Notes under the pieces: model-generated | Told to the model about the DNA's origin: nothing | Seen by the model: only the letters and a program-made list of their open reading frames with translations | Databases searched by the model: none | Part shown: positions 24,492-36,745 of the stretch, one piece after another | Numbering within the stretch: the first letter of the stretch is position 1 | Layout of the letters: each line of letters starts with the position of its first letter | NCBI GenBank assembly: GCA_016801845.1 | Contig: CM028919.1 | Span: forward strand, 15,225,159 to 15,289,158 | Length of the DNA: 64,000 bases | Direction of reading: 5' to 3' | DNA from: Polydactylus sextarius | Lineage: Eukaryota > Chordata > Actinopteri > Polynemidae | Position numbers and translations under genes: made by a program

Positions 24492-26716
24492 CTACCGTAA
24501 ATCACAAGGAGAGCCACTCAGTCAGATGAGTCTTTGTCTTGACACACAGCAGAAACCTGGATGTTACCCTCTTTAGTTTCCTACAATTGTGTGAACTGAA
24601 TTTATGTGTTTTCTTCCATGTGGGAGGAAGATGAATGAGAACAAAACAAATCATTTCAGAGGATTTTTGCTGAGTTTTAGGACTTTTGAGAGAAGGTCAT
24701 TGAATCAACACACAGACTGTGGTTGGTTTCTGTTTTCTAGTGAGACATTTTTAGTTCTTTGTTTACATGCTGCCGGTAAGATAGTATACACAAAAAAAAA
24801 CCTGTGCGCCGTATCTGGAGATGATGCTTCAAGAGTGAAACAAAAGTAGTGGCCAGAAAAACCACATCATTGTCACTAAAATTCACATGCACATAATCCT
24901 GTAACAGATAATATAAAGTGTCTTTCACAGCTGCTATGAAAAGTTAAAACTGAATCTTCAGTTGAGTTTTATGAAGTGTCGGGCTCAGAGACACAGTAGC
25001 AGAATATTTATTTCACATTTTTTGAGAATGTTTAACTCTGCAAAGCTCCAATAAACAAGTCATTTTCTATAAATAAACAACAGCATTTTCACTGGCGGTG
25101 CTACAGCCAAAATAAAAAGAAGAAAAGTACAAATCTAATCATTCGAGATCTTATCTTCTTACAGGATTCTTAAGATCAAATAAAGGAGATGAATAAGTTT
25201 AGCTGAGTATGACACCGTCATGACGAACACAAGCTGCGTCTGATCTTCAGTAAAAACCAGTACGTTCATGAACTTTTTTTGCACATCATCATCATCACCA
25301 TCATTATTACTATTGTTTCAGTGCTGCCGTACCCCGAGGCTATGCTAATGAGCCTGCTGAAAACAGCCTTCTGCAGTGAAAGCTGATACTGTGGGCTCAC
25401 TTGTCTCGTTGCATGATAGACTGTGACTTGCTCAACTGTCCAGCAAAGAGAGCCATTCATTTGGTAAATGACATGCCTCTGGGTCGAAAAGGCCTGAAAA
25501 TCTGGCTGCTTTTCATACAGTTAAGAAACGAGGCTGAGGCTGGACTGTGCCTGGCTGCAGCGACTCTTCTGTCTCAGACGCCGTTGATCCACATAAACAG
25601 CCTATTGTGACACGGCCACATGATATTGCATCGCTTTAAGTGCTCATTAGACACGGTGCGTGCGTGCGTGTCCATTACAGATGAACGTAAACACAGCTTA
25701 GACACATGGAAAACAAACTGACCTAAATGTTAAATCAAATAAACAACATGAGCTCCATCTTCGAGCCAAGATGTCTCACAGAATGGTAGCTCTGCAAAAA
25801 TATTCCAATGTGCTGTCTCCAAATTAATGGTCTCTAAAGCCAAAGCTGCAGCATGAGACATCAACCACAAAGGCTCGAAGAGAAGAGTGTGGTGTCACAT
25901 TTCTCAGGCGCTGAGCATCTCATAGGCAGACAAAAGACCCACGTGCCCTCAGGGCCCAAACTGTCTAATGAGTGTTTTTACAGCTCCTCAGTCCCGAGAC
26001 CTGCGTCACCAACTACATGTAAATAATTTCTATGGTCTTATGAGGTGATGAAAACAGCTCTGGCTTTAAAAAACAATACCAAGAGAATCAGAACGTCCAG
26101 ACAATTAAAGGAAGAAGAATATTATTTCATGTGCCTTGACGGCTTCTTTGACAGTAAATTTTATGACAGAATAAACTTAGGTCAACAACATTTTAGTCAT
26201 TTAGAAATCATCTGGACTGATGTAGCAGAGCAGCAAACAGGGACAAACAGGGTTTAGTAAAATGTTTAAATCCCATGTTTCAGAAAGAAACACATATTTA
26301 ATAACGTCATTCATGTGTTAATCAATTCATCGACCTTCACTGTGAGATTTTTAGCTCAACAGAGGAAAAAATCACTAACTGGCAGAGTATTGACAAATGT
26401 TTTAAAAAATCATGTGAGAACAACCAAATCATTTATTAAAACATTTTCTACTGAATGAAAACGACTAAAACAGCAAATAAATCCCCAGACAAAGATTACG
26501 ATGAACACAGAAAGTTGTCTTTTATCACAAAGTTACAGAATGAAATTTAACCCAGTGAATCTTCAGGAAACTACCAGCTCCAACCATACGACCACATTCC
26601 AGAACAAACATAAAAATACACTCACCACAAACAGGGATCTGGCTGCCAACAGTAGCTACACAGCACTAGCTGCTCGTCAGCTCCACACTGCTGCAAGTTT
26701 TGAAACCTAACTCAGT
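24492..26716. other. Non-coding DNA upstream of sash1, including possible conserved elements
   Basis: No coding exon was supported. From about 25300 to 26000 the sequence is repeat-free and of higher complexity than its surroundings. It contains clustered developmental-factor-type sites such as ATGCTAAT (POU-like, about 25345) and TAAT cores. Such blocks near developmental genes are often conserved regulatory elements, but without alignment this is only a suggestion. Confidence 0.3.
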
Positions 26717-26845
26717 TCAGAGAGCAGAGGACGAGGACATCCTGAAGTGAAGGGGAGGGGTGTCCGGCACGCATAAATCACAGAGAGCAGAGCTGAGCTG
26801 AGCTGAGGGAGTTTGGGGGAGTTGGAGCCACACATGACGCTGCTG

Positions 26846-26848
<3 letters not shown>

Positions 26849-26932
<84 letters not shown>
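26849..26932 (-). repeat. (CAG)28 / (CTG)28 trinucleotide tract
   Basis: Twenty-eight uninterrupted CTG units on the plus strand (CAG on the minus) occupy 84 bases. On the minus strand they lie in an 89-residue open frame (26717-26986) that would encode a polyglutamine run flanked by unrecognised sequence. On the plus strand a polyleucine frame results. There is no evidence that either is translated. Confidence 0.97.
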
Positions 26933-26933
<1 letters not shown>

Positions 26934-26999
26934 GTGGGGCAGCTCACTTCTCTCCAGCTGCGGCCCAGAGGGACCGTCTGACTCACATGTTCAAATAAA

Positions 27000-28638
27000 C
27001 CACCACCTCTTAGTGTGCCTACATGTTTATGTCTGCAGAGTTTAAGCTAATAACAGATGAACGTTGACCAGTTATGTCTCCCTCTGCTGATACGGAGGTT
27101 TCTCACTGACAGAAACACGTTATTTCACGTTTTATTTTATTTTAATTATTATATATTATATATATATATAAACAACTAAATTAAATGTTTCTCAGTGTTG
27201 CATGAGAAATCTTATATTCCACTAATAACAATGACAGTTAAACTTATTTACATGGAATTTATTGAACCAGATATAAATAACCTTTAACCATGTGATAAAA
27301 ATAAGTTTAACAGAAGACACTGGTTGTGTATTTCATCCATTAACACCTGATATGGTGGATTTCTGTCTGTGGTCACTAACAGTAGGGAACAAGATTTGTA
27401 ACAACGTTCAGAACATAAAGTGTTTTAAGTTCTTTAACAACAAAATAAAATAAATCAGTGCTGTAGCAAACTGGGAACCAGTGTAAAGACATTAAACAGT
27501 GAATGATGTGATCTGTTGTTAGTAGTCACGTTGTTGTTGTTTGTTGTAGTTTGAACAGTTTGTGGATTATTTTCTGATCTTTTAAAATCTGCCTATAAAG
27601 TTAACAGTCACACTGGTGACTCACAAACGTTAAAAATAATCCTAGAAGTACAAAAGCGCATCCTGGTAACTCAGGAGGCAAAACAAAAGAACTAAACACT
27701 GGCAGCAAGGTAGAAACATAGGAAACGCCTCTAGTCCAACTTAAACATCCACTTTACAGACAAAAACTACCCAGTAGCATGTAGACTAAATTAATATCTG
27801 GATGTTGAACAGCATTTATAACCTTGAACACTGAATAGTTACGTTCTGACCAGCAGGTGGCAGCAGGAGGCCACGCTACCTCAACATGTTTCAGCTGGTG
27901 ACTGATGCGTTAATGACTGAAGCAAAGTGAAACTGGAAACATTAAATTAAAAGCTAAATATTTTCTCTTAGATAGTTGACATGACATGTACTGACAAACT
28001 ACACCGAGCCGTGTGGTGAACAGGTACCAAGACTGTTTCTACAGCATCATCTCTACACATCCTGAGGGTGTTGTGAACATCAGGGAGGTGAACTCATTTA
28101 CTTGTAGTATTAGTCGGTGAGATTAAGTGTGAAGAAATAACCCTCATCGTCTTCGTCTCATCATGACCCGACTGCCTCTAATCTTCATCTTCAGCTACTG
28201 AACACTGACTCCAGATCAGCCAGCGACAACACCAGTGTCAGATCTGCGGCAGGAGGCAGCAGATTACGCTGAGCTGCAGATGGTGAGAGACGGCGGAGGG
28301 CCACGTTCTGTTCCTGGTGCCAAAGGGGGCGACCGAGGCAGTTCGTGCCAGAAAGGGCAGTTTTCCGCCCGGCTACACAGCAGCAGACCGCACGTCACCT
28401 CAGAGCAGAGAGGGGGTCTGGAGACGAACGCCATTCCTCGCTGTCAGCCACCTCCTTTACCGTCTCCATCGACCTGCAGCGCTCATCTGACTCCGATCTG
28501 TGTTCAGGAGAGAGACTGAGACAAACTGGTCACAACATCACTGGGTTACATAGGGTTGTCTTCTCTAAGCTCAAAGACTCATTAAACTTTAACATAAACA
28601 AAGTTTTTAACGTTTTACCGGTTCTACATAGTTTAACC

Positions 28639-28640
<2 letters not shown>
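27000..28640. other. Intergenic DNA, no gene recognised
   Basis: AT-rich sequence without supported exons. A short (TA)n lies near 27157-27173 and a CTCF-like motif at 27850-27867. A GC-richer block at 28230-28520 has overlapping open frames on both strands but no frame with convincing splice borders, so it is not called. Confidence 0.4.
27850..27867 (+). promoter_or_regulatory. CTCF-like motif
   Basis: The bases ccagcaggtggcagcagg match the CTCF core on the plus strand. They lie in the interval between sash1 and samd5. Confidence 0.45.

Positions 28641-28641
<1 letters not shown>

Positions 28642-28690
<49 letters not shown>
28642..28690. repeat. (TA)n(CA)n microsatellite
   Basis: About 19 TA units pass into five CA units. 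Confidence 0.95.
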
Positions 28691-28692
<2 letters not shown>

Positions 28693-29196
28693 CAAAACAT
28701 AATATGAACAATAGTTGAAACAATATAATTCAATCTTAATATAAACACTGACGTGAGAGAAACACATTAAAATACATTTGCAAGAAAACTGCCAGTTTAT
28801 TGTGTATTAAGTTGTTTATGAGTGAAAACATGCTCCATTTGAAGTTTTAGAAAATAAAAACGGTCAAATGTTTTAGCTCGATGATTTCTGGTTTTCTCCA
28901 ACTGCCTCTGATGAGGTACAGACTATTTCAACTGATCCTAGTTAATAACTGTAGAATCAGATTTACACAGCAGCAGTGATGTGTTTTATAACCAAAATAA
29001 AGTGTGTGATGTGTGAGAACGACGGCAGTTCAACGGCCCCAAGGGTCTGGTCTGGATCGGCGGCCCCGAGGCCCCGAAGACAAAAAGAGGATCAGTGGAA
29101 GAGCTTAACATTCATGTCTGAGTGGTAAGTGGATTGTGACAAGTCCCAAATGACAATTTGATGAAAAGTGTCGCAGTGTGACACACATGCTGTCAG

Positions 29197-29198
<2 letters not shown>

Positions 29199-29232
<34 letters not shown>

Positions 29233-29415
29233 CCTGGTCTGGTCCAGTCTGGTCTGTTCTGGTCTGGTCCGGTCCGGTCCGGTCCGGTCCGGTCTGGTAA
29301 GGTCTGGTCTGGTCCTGTCCAGTCTTGTCTGGTCTGGTCCGGTCCAGTCTGATCTGTTCTGGGCTTGTTTGGTCTGTTCTGTTCTGGTCCGGTCCGGTCC
29401 AGTCCAGTCTGCAGT
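29199..29415 (+). repeat. (CA)n followed by a GGTCY pentanucleotide array
   Basis: A CA run at 29199-29231 is followed by about 180 bases of a 5-bp unit (ggtct, ggtcc and variants such as agtct, ttctg). Pentamer frames are open on both strands (Gly/Leu/Val/Trp on plus, Pro/Asp/Thr on minus) because the unit lacks stop codons. They are not evidence of genes. Confidence 0.92.
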
Positions 29416-32172
29416 AGCGAGGTCTGTATCTCTTCAGCCTCCAGTTTCATCGTTTCAACACAAGATTAACAATCATTTCACTCAGTGACACGTTAGAAGA
29501 TGACAAACGCAGCTTCCAGGAAACAAATTAAAAAATGTTTTGTTTGATTTTGTTGTGCCACAACAAAATAAAGCTCATTCACTGACGGAAGCTTTCCCCG
29601 GGTCCAGATTAAAAAACGCTAGTGAAACTCCAAAGAAGATTAAAAGGGCAGAGAGGAGGCAAAGAGCAGACCTTCGGTCTACAGCACTAAACCTACAAAT
29701 CTAAAGGGGATTTTAAACATTAGCTGAAAACACATAGCACAGAGTCTCCGCACAACGACTCACATTTGGATCAGTATAATCTTTTAGTGCAGAAGCTTCG
29801 CGTGGACTGAATCTCAGCTCATTGTGAAGCAGCTTCTGGACGCTCCAGTTCCTTGGAGCATGTTTATTTCAGCAGAGCAGATATAACAGTGGTGAATCAT
29901 GTCGTTTAAATTTCAGTTAAATTACATGCATGGAAACCCTGTGAGTATTAAATCCCCTCTGGATGCCAGTGTGTTTTTATTGTGGTGGTGGCCTGAGCAT
30001 TGTTCCCATTCCTTGAAGCATGTTTAATTCAGTGGTGTTGAAGACAGAGAGAGGCAGCGTGTAAAGAGTGTATGACGTATGAAGAGTTGTGTGTTTGTAG
30101 TGAAGCAGCCTGTCGATTGTCTTCGGTCTTGTTCTTTGGACCAGATCTAATTCAAAGGTGCTGAAATCATTTAATTTGCCCCTTACCCTCGTTCTCGGGT
30201 AATTACCCATCGGTAACAGCCCCCCACCCTCCCGTTCCAAACCCCTCTCACCCCGTCATCACATGACCACAACATCCACTGATCCTCCTGTGAGATACAA
30301 TGAAGGAGTCAAGAGCAGCTGTCAATCATGTGATGTGAGAACTTGGGCCCCTGAATGAGGTCATTCAACATGGTGTGAAAAACAAGTGGATTCGTCCAAT
30401 CAGGAAAAGAAAAAACCCTTTGGACATTTCTCTTAGAAACTTTCTGTGGGAAAAACATGCAGAGACATTTATAAAAACAGCAGCGAGTTAAAGAGCAGAC
30501 CTCTGATCTGATGTCTAACGAACAGTTTTCATGCAAACGCGTCAGTTCACTGGTGTTTGCATTTGATCTTCATTCACACAGAGCAGTGCAGACAGCAGCA
30601 TGTTGTTTTTAACCCAGCAGTGACATGTTGTTCCAGAGACATTCAAACTCTGTTTTCAGAGGGAACATTGAAACCGTTATCACATCCTGTGAGAGTTACT
30701 GAAGGTGATGTTCTGAAAACACCATCATTTGGTCAGAGCCAGTGTCTCTGCTGGAAGATTTACCAGCTGGTTCTCTCCTCTGGGAGATCTGCCTCTTTGA
30801 GGATTGTGTCCTAACGCTGCAGTGATGTGGCTCAAGTGTTCAGAGGACCACGCTCACCGACTACTCACACGCCCTTCTGACAGCCGCAGACATCCCGACG
30901 GAGCCGATGACAACATCTCCTGTCCAACTTAATCTGCCTCTTCCTCTAAACTCTCAGATGTTGCGTTTCCGTCTCTGTTATCCCAAGGACATCCACCTTA
31001 CAGCCACTACATCCATTAATGGAGACTAACTGCAGCTAGCCAAGCGTGCGCTGACATCATAAGAATTGCATGAGGATCTATAGTGAACCTGAAAACTAGT
31101 TAGAAAATAGTTCAACTTCCAAGAGACTCACTTCCAGTGTTCACTGACACCTCCTCTTTGACAGATGAGATTTTTGATCTTTGAACTATTCAACCTTTAA
31201 CATTAACCAGTAAAATACAGTCAGACAGATGAATACTTCATTAATCCCAAAGGGAAATTAAGGCTAAATCAACTTATCAATCCTGCTGCAGTTTCACATC
31301 TGGATTTTTTTTAATTGAATTAGCCACATTTTGTAAAATCAGCGTGCTTCATTAAAGTCTCACGTCAATTTAAACTAGTGTTTGCTTGTGAAACACTGCA
31401 GATGTTTTCTACAAAGTGTTGTAGTTGTAGTTCAGTAAAAACTGCAGGTGTTTGAGCAAGAACACACACGTTTGAACTATTACAATAAAACATGAAACAA
31501 TAAAACATGTTCTTCTACACTATTTAATTTAATGTTTTATTGCTAGGGATTTAACTGCTGTTGCTTCATATTAAGACGATTTCCTTAATATTTAATGTTG
31601 TTTTTCTAATTGTAGTTTTTCAGCTTGTAGTAGCACAGACACAGTAAAACTATAGTCAAATGTGCTGTAAAGACCTTTTTCAGCTTTTAAAGACGAAGCT
31701 GAATCGTTTTTTCTCCTTAGGTCCATTTACAAGAACTGGCATATTGTAAACATATCATACAAAGTTTAATAATGCAAAATGCTTAAACCATATTAAGTCA
31801 AGCATAAGCACTCAGGAATAAAAAATTCAATAATTAAATTCATGCATTATAAACTATTTCCCTGTAGTAGACTACACGATTCACACATAATGAGCTTCCT
31901 AATGCAATTTAAATCAACTAAAACAATAAATGAGCTTTCCTCAGGGATAACATAAAAAAAAAACACGCCAATTTCAGCTTTCACAATCAATATCAGTGAC
32001 ACAGTATGTTCAGATTTTTTATTTCAGTGGGATTTATTTCCGTCTGCATCACGTAATAGTAAAGCAGGTTGATGGAAAACTCAATCACATCCATGACGAG
32101 GTGAGACAGAAACACGAAGAAATGTTAAGTGGTGATGATTCTGTCTCTATATTTTGCAGCTTCTGTTGTTGT
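29416..32172. other. Intergenic DNA with a possible conserved block at 29.8-30.25 kb
   Basis: No supported exon. The part from about 29820 to 30240 is unique-looking and contains two related 26-base stretches (see findings). A short fragment resembling a common fish interspersed repeat (ttcattaatcccaaagggaa) lies near 31234-31260. The rest is AT-rich and featureless to me. Confidence 0.35.
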
Positions 32173-32755
32173 TGTAACAGTGTAACAATGTAACACTGTT
32201 ACAGTGTAACATTGTAACAGTGTAACATTATAAGTGTAACATTGTAACAGTGTGACAGTGTAACATTATAAGTGTAACATTGTGACAGTGTAATAGTGTA
32301 ATATTGTAACAATGTAACAGTGTAACATTGTCACTGTGTAACAATGTAACATTGTAACAGTGTGACAATGTAACAGTGTAACATTGTGACAGTGTAATAG
32401 TGTAATATTGTAACAATGTAACAGTGTAACATTGTCACAGTGTAACAATGTAACATTGTCACAGTGTAACAGTGTAACAATGTAACACTGTTACAGTGTA
32501 ACATTGTAACAGTGTAACATTATAAGTGTAACAGTGTGACAATGTAACAGTGTAACATTGTGACAGTGTAATAGTGTAATATTGTAACAATGTAACAGTG
32601 TAACATTGTCACAGTGTAACAATGTAACATTGTAACAGTGTGACAATGTAACAGTGTAACATTGTGACAGTGTAATAGTGTAATATTGTAACAATGTAAC
32701 AGTGTAACATTGTCACAGTGTAACAATGTAACATTGTAACAGTGTGACAGTGTAG
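32173..32755. repeat. Minisatellite with 8-bp base unit and 104-bp higher-order repeat
   Basis: The array is built from octamers of the form gtaacagt, gtaacatt, gtgacagt and gtaatagt. The landmark acattgtgac recurs at 32277, 32381, 32555 and 32659. Two of these intervals are exactly 104 bp (13 octamers), showing segmental amplification. The minus-strand frame reads as an 8-residue Asn-Val-Thr-Leu-Leu-His-Cys-Tyr periodicity, a by-product of the unit. Confidence 0.95.
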
Positions 32756-35279
32756 AGACCTGGACTTGATCTTGAATATCGACAGCAAGTGTTTGGTTCC
32801 TGCTCAAACAAATGTGTTGCCGTTTTCTACATAGAAATACAAAGAGTACAAATATTTGAATTATTTCTTATGTTGTGTTACATTTATTTGTGTTAATATA
32901 TGCACAAATGGGAGGTCACCTGCCTGTCTAGGGAGAATATTTTATTTCCTCTTTTCATTATGATCTCCTTATGATCTTCCCTATCATCAAATCTTTTATC
33001 TTCTGAGATCTTATAGTTCACAAAGTCAGATTTTGTTTGTTATTTTTGTTTTAATAATATGAACACCAGCTGAGCAGACTTTTCTTTCCAGTCATTAATC
33101 CATGAAATTTTACTTAAGAAGCTGAGGCTGTGAAAAGGTCTAATTAGTGATCTGAGTGCAGCCAAAGCAGAGAGGACCAGACACAAAGACTGAAGCTGGT
33201 TGAGGTACGAGAGAGCAGCTGTTTACATGACACATCGTCAGTAAAACAGACTTCACTTAATGTAAAACTAAACCATGTTACTGTGACCTCATCTGTCCTT
33301 GTCACAGTCCAGGGTTTTATATTTCAGGGAGATTTCTTACAATAACAGATGTTTGCTGATAATAGTGACTTGTTTCATGTTGTATTAAACTGTGTCCAGG
33401 CAGAGGATCGATGTTTCCAGGTTCATCTCTCCCTTTTTCAAAGATACAGAAAATGTCCAAACACACGCGTCGTCTCTGTGAAGCAGCATTTCCACAGTTG
33501 TTTGAAATGTGGTGAGCATGTGTGACACAGATGTCAGATTTTCCAGTGAAGCTGAAAATAACTATGTACTTCACAGCACACATTGTCCACTGGGCATCAT
33601 TAGCTCAGACACTGAAAACAAGCACCACAGATGCTGTTCAGATGTTGACATGAAGGCGATCCATCTGATTTTATCAGTTGAACGATTGGCGACGTCACAG
33701 AGGGAAACTGGAGCCTCAGTCACTGTTGTTTATAAAGTGGTTTAAGGTGGAAGTCAAACTGCTGCATTGTTTCATCAGTTTGACATCAAACATCAAATAT
33801 TATGACAGATGAGACGTTGACATCGGATGAATGGATGAGTCACCTTCAGTAAAAAAACACATCGTGATTTATGGAGAAAAGGTTTGTTGTTTTTTTACTT
33901 CTCTAATTAATTGACATTGCATTGTTCTTTATAAGACACAGCTGAGACATATCGACCTGAATGACATAATGTTCCTTCAGATGATCCACTGAGTTTTGAA
34001 CTGTAACTGAGTAAATGACAACACAAGGATCAACTGGTCATTAAGCATCTAATTCAGTTAAAATGTGGTTGTATTCCACATGGATTTCATCAGTTTCTTC
34101 AAACAACGTTTACTTTGAAAAACTGGGTCAACGTGTCAAAAATGTGTGTGTGTGATCATATCAAGTCAGTCTAGTGATAAGTTGTTAAAATCTAGAGTAA
34201 CTATTATAAATACCATTGTACTGTATAAATAACTCTGGTAGCTGCAGTTTGTACTGAAACATTTTTTACTAAATGACTGTGATCACAGAGAATAAGAGAC
34301 TGATCCAGTCTCAACGAGACCTGAATCGACGGCAACATAACTTGGTTCAGAACATTTTCAAAAAAAAAGTATAAAAAACAGGAAGAAAATGTCTGAAAGC
34401 TGCAGAAGAAAACAGGTGATCACACATGATTATAACATTGATGTTAATAGTTTGTACATTAGATCTAATGTGATTTTTACCAATAGCTGCGTTTTATCTT
34501 ATATGTTATGTGTTAAATATAAAAAGACTTGGACTACATTACCACTAGTGGGTCTGTGATGTGAGAGAAAATAGCAGTTCATTAAGAACGACTCTGTTAC
34601 ATCCAGTATGTTAAACTTATATGGAGCCGAGTCACGACACAGTTAATGAGATAATAGATGAACACAGTCACGTTTCTCATATAGACTTTATTGGCCACCA
34701 TGGAGACCATTATATGATTAATGTCTAATAGGTGTTAGAGGAAACTGCTTGAATAATGGATACAGTGCTTCAGATTTGGACATAACCTTGACAACGTCAC
34801 TAAGACGAGGCAGGAGAGGCGATCGGTATTTAACACACAAGACGAATGAACAGTCAAGACAAGAAGTTATCTTTTACTTCACAGATTTACATCCATGGTT
34901 GAACCTGTGCGGTTCTGTCTGTGTCTCATGTCATCCATGTAAAATGTCTTGCACTCTGAATCAATTTTTCTGCGAGAACGACTCCAGAGAGCAACTTTAC
35001 GAAGCTGAAAGCTAAATGTCACTGGCTCTGACCTCCCCCTCGTTCCTCCTGCCAAAGCTTTTTATAAGTTGATTTGTGAACCAATCTGGATCCATTTCAT
35101 TAAGACTTTGAGGAGTAAAATTTTAGAGTTCAAGTCAACCAAGATTTAACTGTCTGACCGAGCGATAAAGATCCTCCGTCAGCAGACTAACATGTTCAGA
35201 CACTCGGGCGCATTAAAATTAGACATAAAAACACGTCTCAGTGATAAATATTCAGTTCAAAAGATTTAAGCCACAAATG
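32756..35279. other. Intergenic DNA, nothing recognised
   Basis: AT-rich sequence with short, unremarkable open frames and no splice-consistent exon series. Confidence 0.4.
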
Positions 35280-36745
35280 CAGTCATGGCCAAAATATCAA
35301 CACCCCTGGAGTTGTCGGAAAACACTTCTTTGAGAAAATTGTTGAAATTGCGAATGTTCTGGTATTCACATGTTTATTTCTTTTGTTTACTTTGGAACAA
35401 CACAAAACAACTGAGAAAAAAATTCAAATTTGATCAAATTTGACAAAAAAATCTAAAAATCCCCTGGACAAGTTATTGGCACCTTGTCAACATTGTAAAA
35501 AATAATTACATTTGAAGCACACGATGCTCCTGTAATTTGTATTTAAACTCACATGTGTCAAGTAACACGTGCTGGTTCTGTAGTAATCACACTGAAACCA
35601 ATTAAAATGGAGGAAAGTTGACTCAACCTTTGTGTTGTGTGAACCACACTGAGCACGGAGAGATAAACAAGAGAAGAGTCGTCTGTGGGTTTGAGAGAAA
35701 ACACGGACAATCTCAAGGCTACGAGTCCGTCTGCAGAGATCTTAATGTTCCTGTGTCCACTGGATCTAATGTCATCAAGACGTTTACAGCCCATGGTGCT
35801 GTAGCTAACCTCCCTGGACGTCTGAAGAGCAAAACTGATGAAAAATTACAATGAAGGACTGAATGGAGGATAAAGAATCTCAATCAGATCTCAAAACAGA
35901 TTGAAGCTGATCTGCAGACGCAGGGAACGACAGCGTCAGCTCAAACTATCTGTCACCATCTGAATAAAAAGGGACATTATGGTAGAAAACCCTGATACAA
36001 AGACATAAAACAGCCAGACTGGACTTTACCAGAACTTATGTGATGAAACCGCAACCCTTCTGGAAGAACGTACTGTGGACACATGAGACTAAAACAGGAA
36101 ACAACACGAGGCCCTGATAGAAAAAAACACGGTCCCTTCAGTCAAACAAGGTTGGAGGTTCACAGATGTTGTGATGTTGATTTGCTGCTTCTGGCCCCGG
36201 TGTCTTCACTGTGTGAATGACGTCATTAAATGTGATGGAGACTGAAGCCTGCTGGGTCCTACGTAGGACCTGGTGTCAGAAGGCTGCGTCTCCACCGGAG
36301 GTCATGGGTCTTCTAGCACCACAATGACACAAAACAACTTCAAAAAGCATCAGAAATAGTTAAAAACAAAGTGCTGGAGAGTCTGAAATGACCAGAAATG
36401 AGTCCAGATCGAAATCCCATAGAACTGCTGTGGAGAGTCAGGAAGCAGCTGGGAGAAGACGTCAGATCTAAAAGACCTGGAGCGTTTTACTAAAGAAGAG
36501 TGTCTAAAACAAAATTTTTCCCCAAACGGTGTAGTAGCAGATACTGAGTTAAGGTGCCATAATTTTGTCCGGGGGATTTTTTGAGTTTTATGTCAAATTT
36601 TATCAAGTTTGATTTTTTTTTTTTTGGTGTTGTTCCAATGTAAACTAAAGAAATTAACATGTGAATAGCAAAGCATTTGTAATTGAAATCATTTTCTGGA
36701 AAAGGTTGTGTATTATCTGTCAGAAATGCAAGGATGCCGATACTG
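35280..36745 (+). mobile_element. Decayed Tc1-like DNA transposon with about 200-bp inverted repeats
   Basis: The ends are inverted copies. Bases near 35370-35405 (tattcacatgtttatttctt...) match the reverse complement of about 36625-36668, and cctggacaagttattggcacc near 35462-35483 matches the complement of the stretch near 36558-36580. Between them lies a broken transposase reading plus. There is a helix-turn-helix-like region around 35690-35850 (ESVCRDLNVPVSTGSNVIK, ANLPGR). Near 36410-36430 lies DRNPIELLW, the hallmark around the last acidic residue of the Tc1 DDE domain. Several in-frame stops and frameshifts separate them, so it is inactive. No clean TA duplication survives. Confidence 0.85.

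Noticed and set aside
28235..28520. GC-richer block that could be a sash1 exon
   Set aside because: Open stretches exist on both strands, but the best minus-strand one would be phase 2-2 with poor borders and does not join the phase-0 sash1 start.
32228..32807. Cys/His/Asn/Thr-rich repetitive proteins encoded by the 32 kb minisatellite
   Set aside because: The octamer unit lacks stops in some frames; translation gives an 8-residue period with no biological support.
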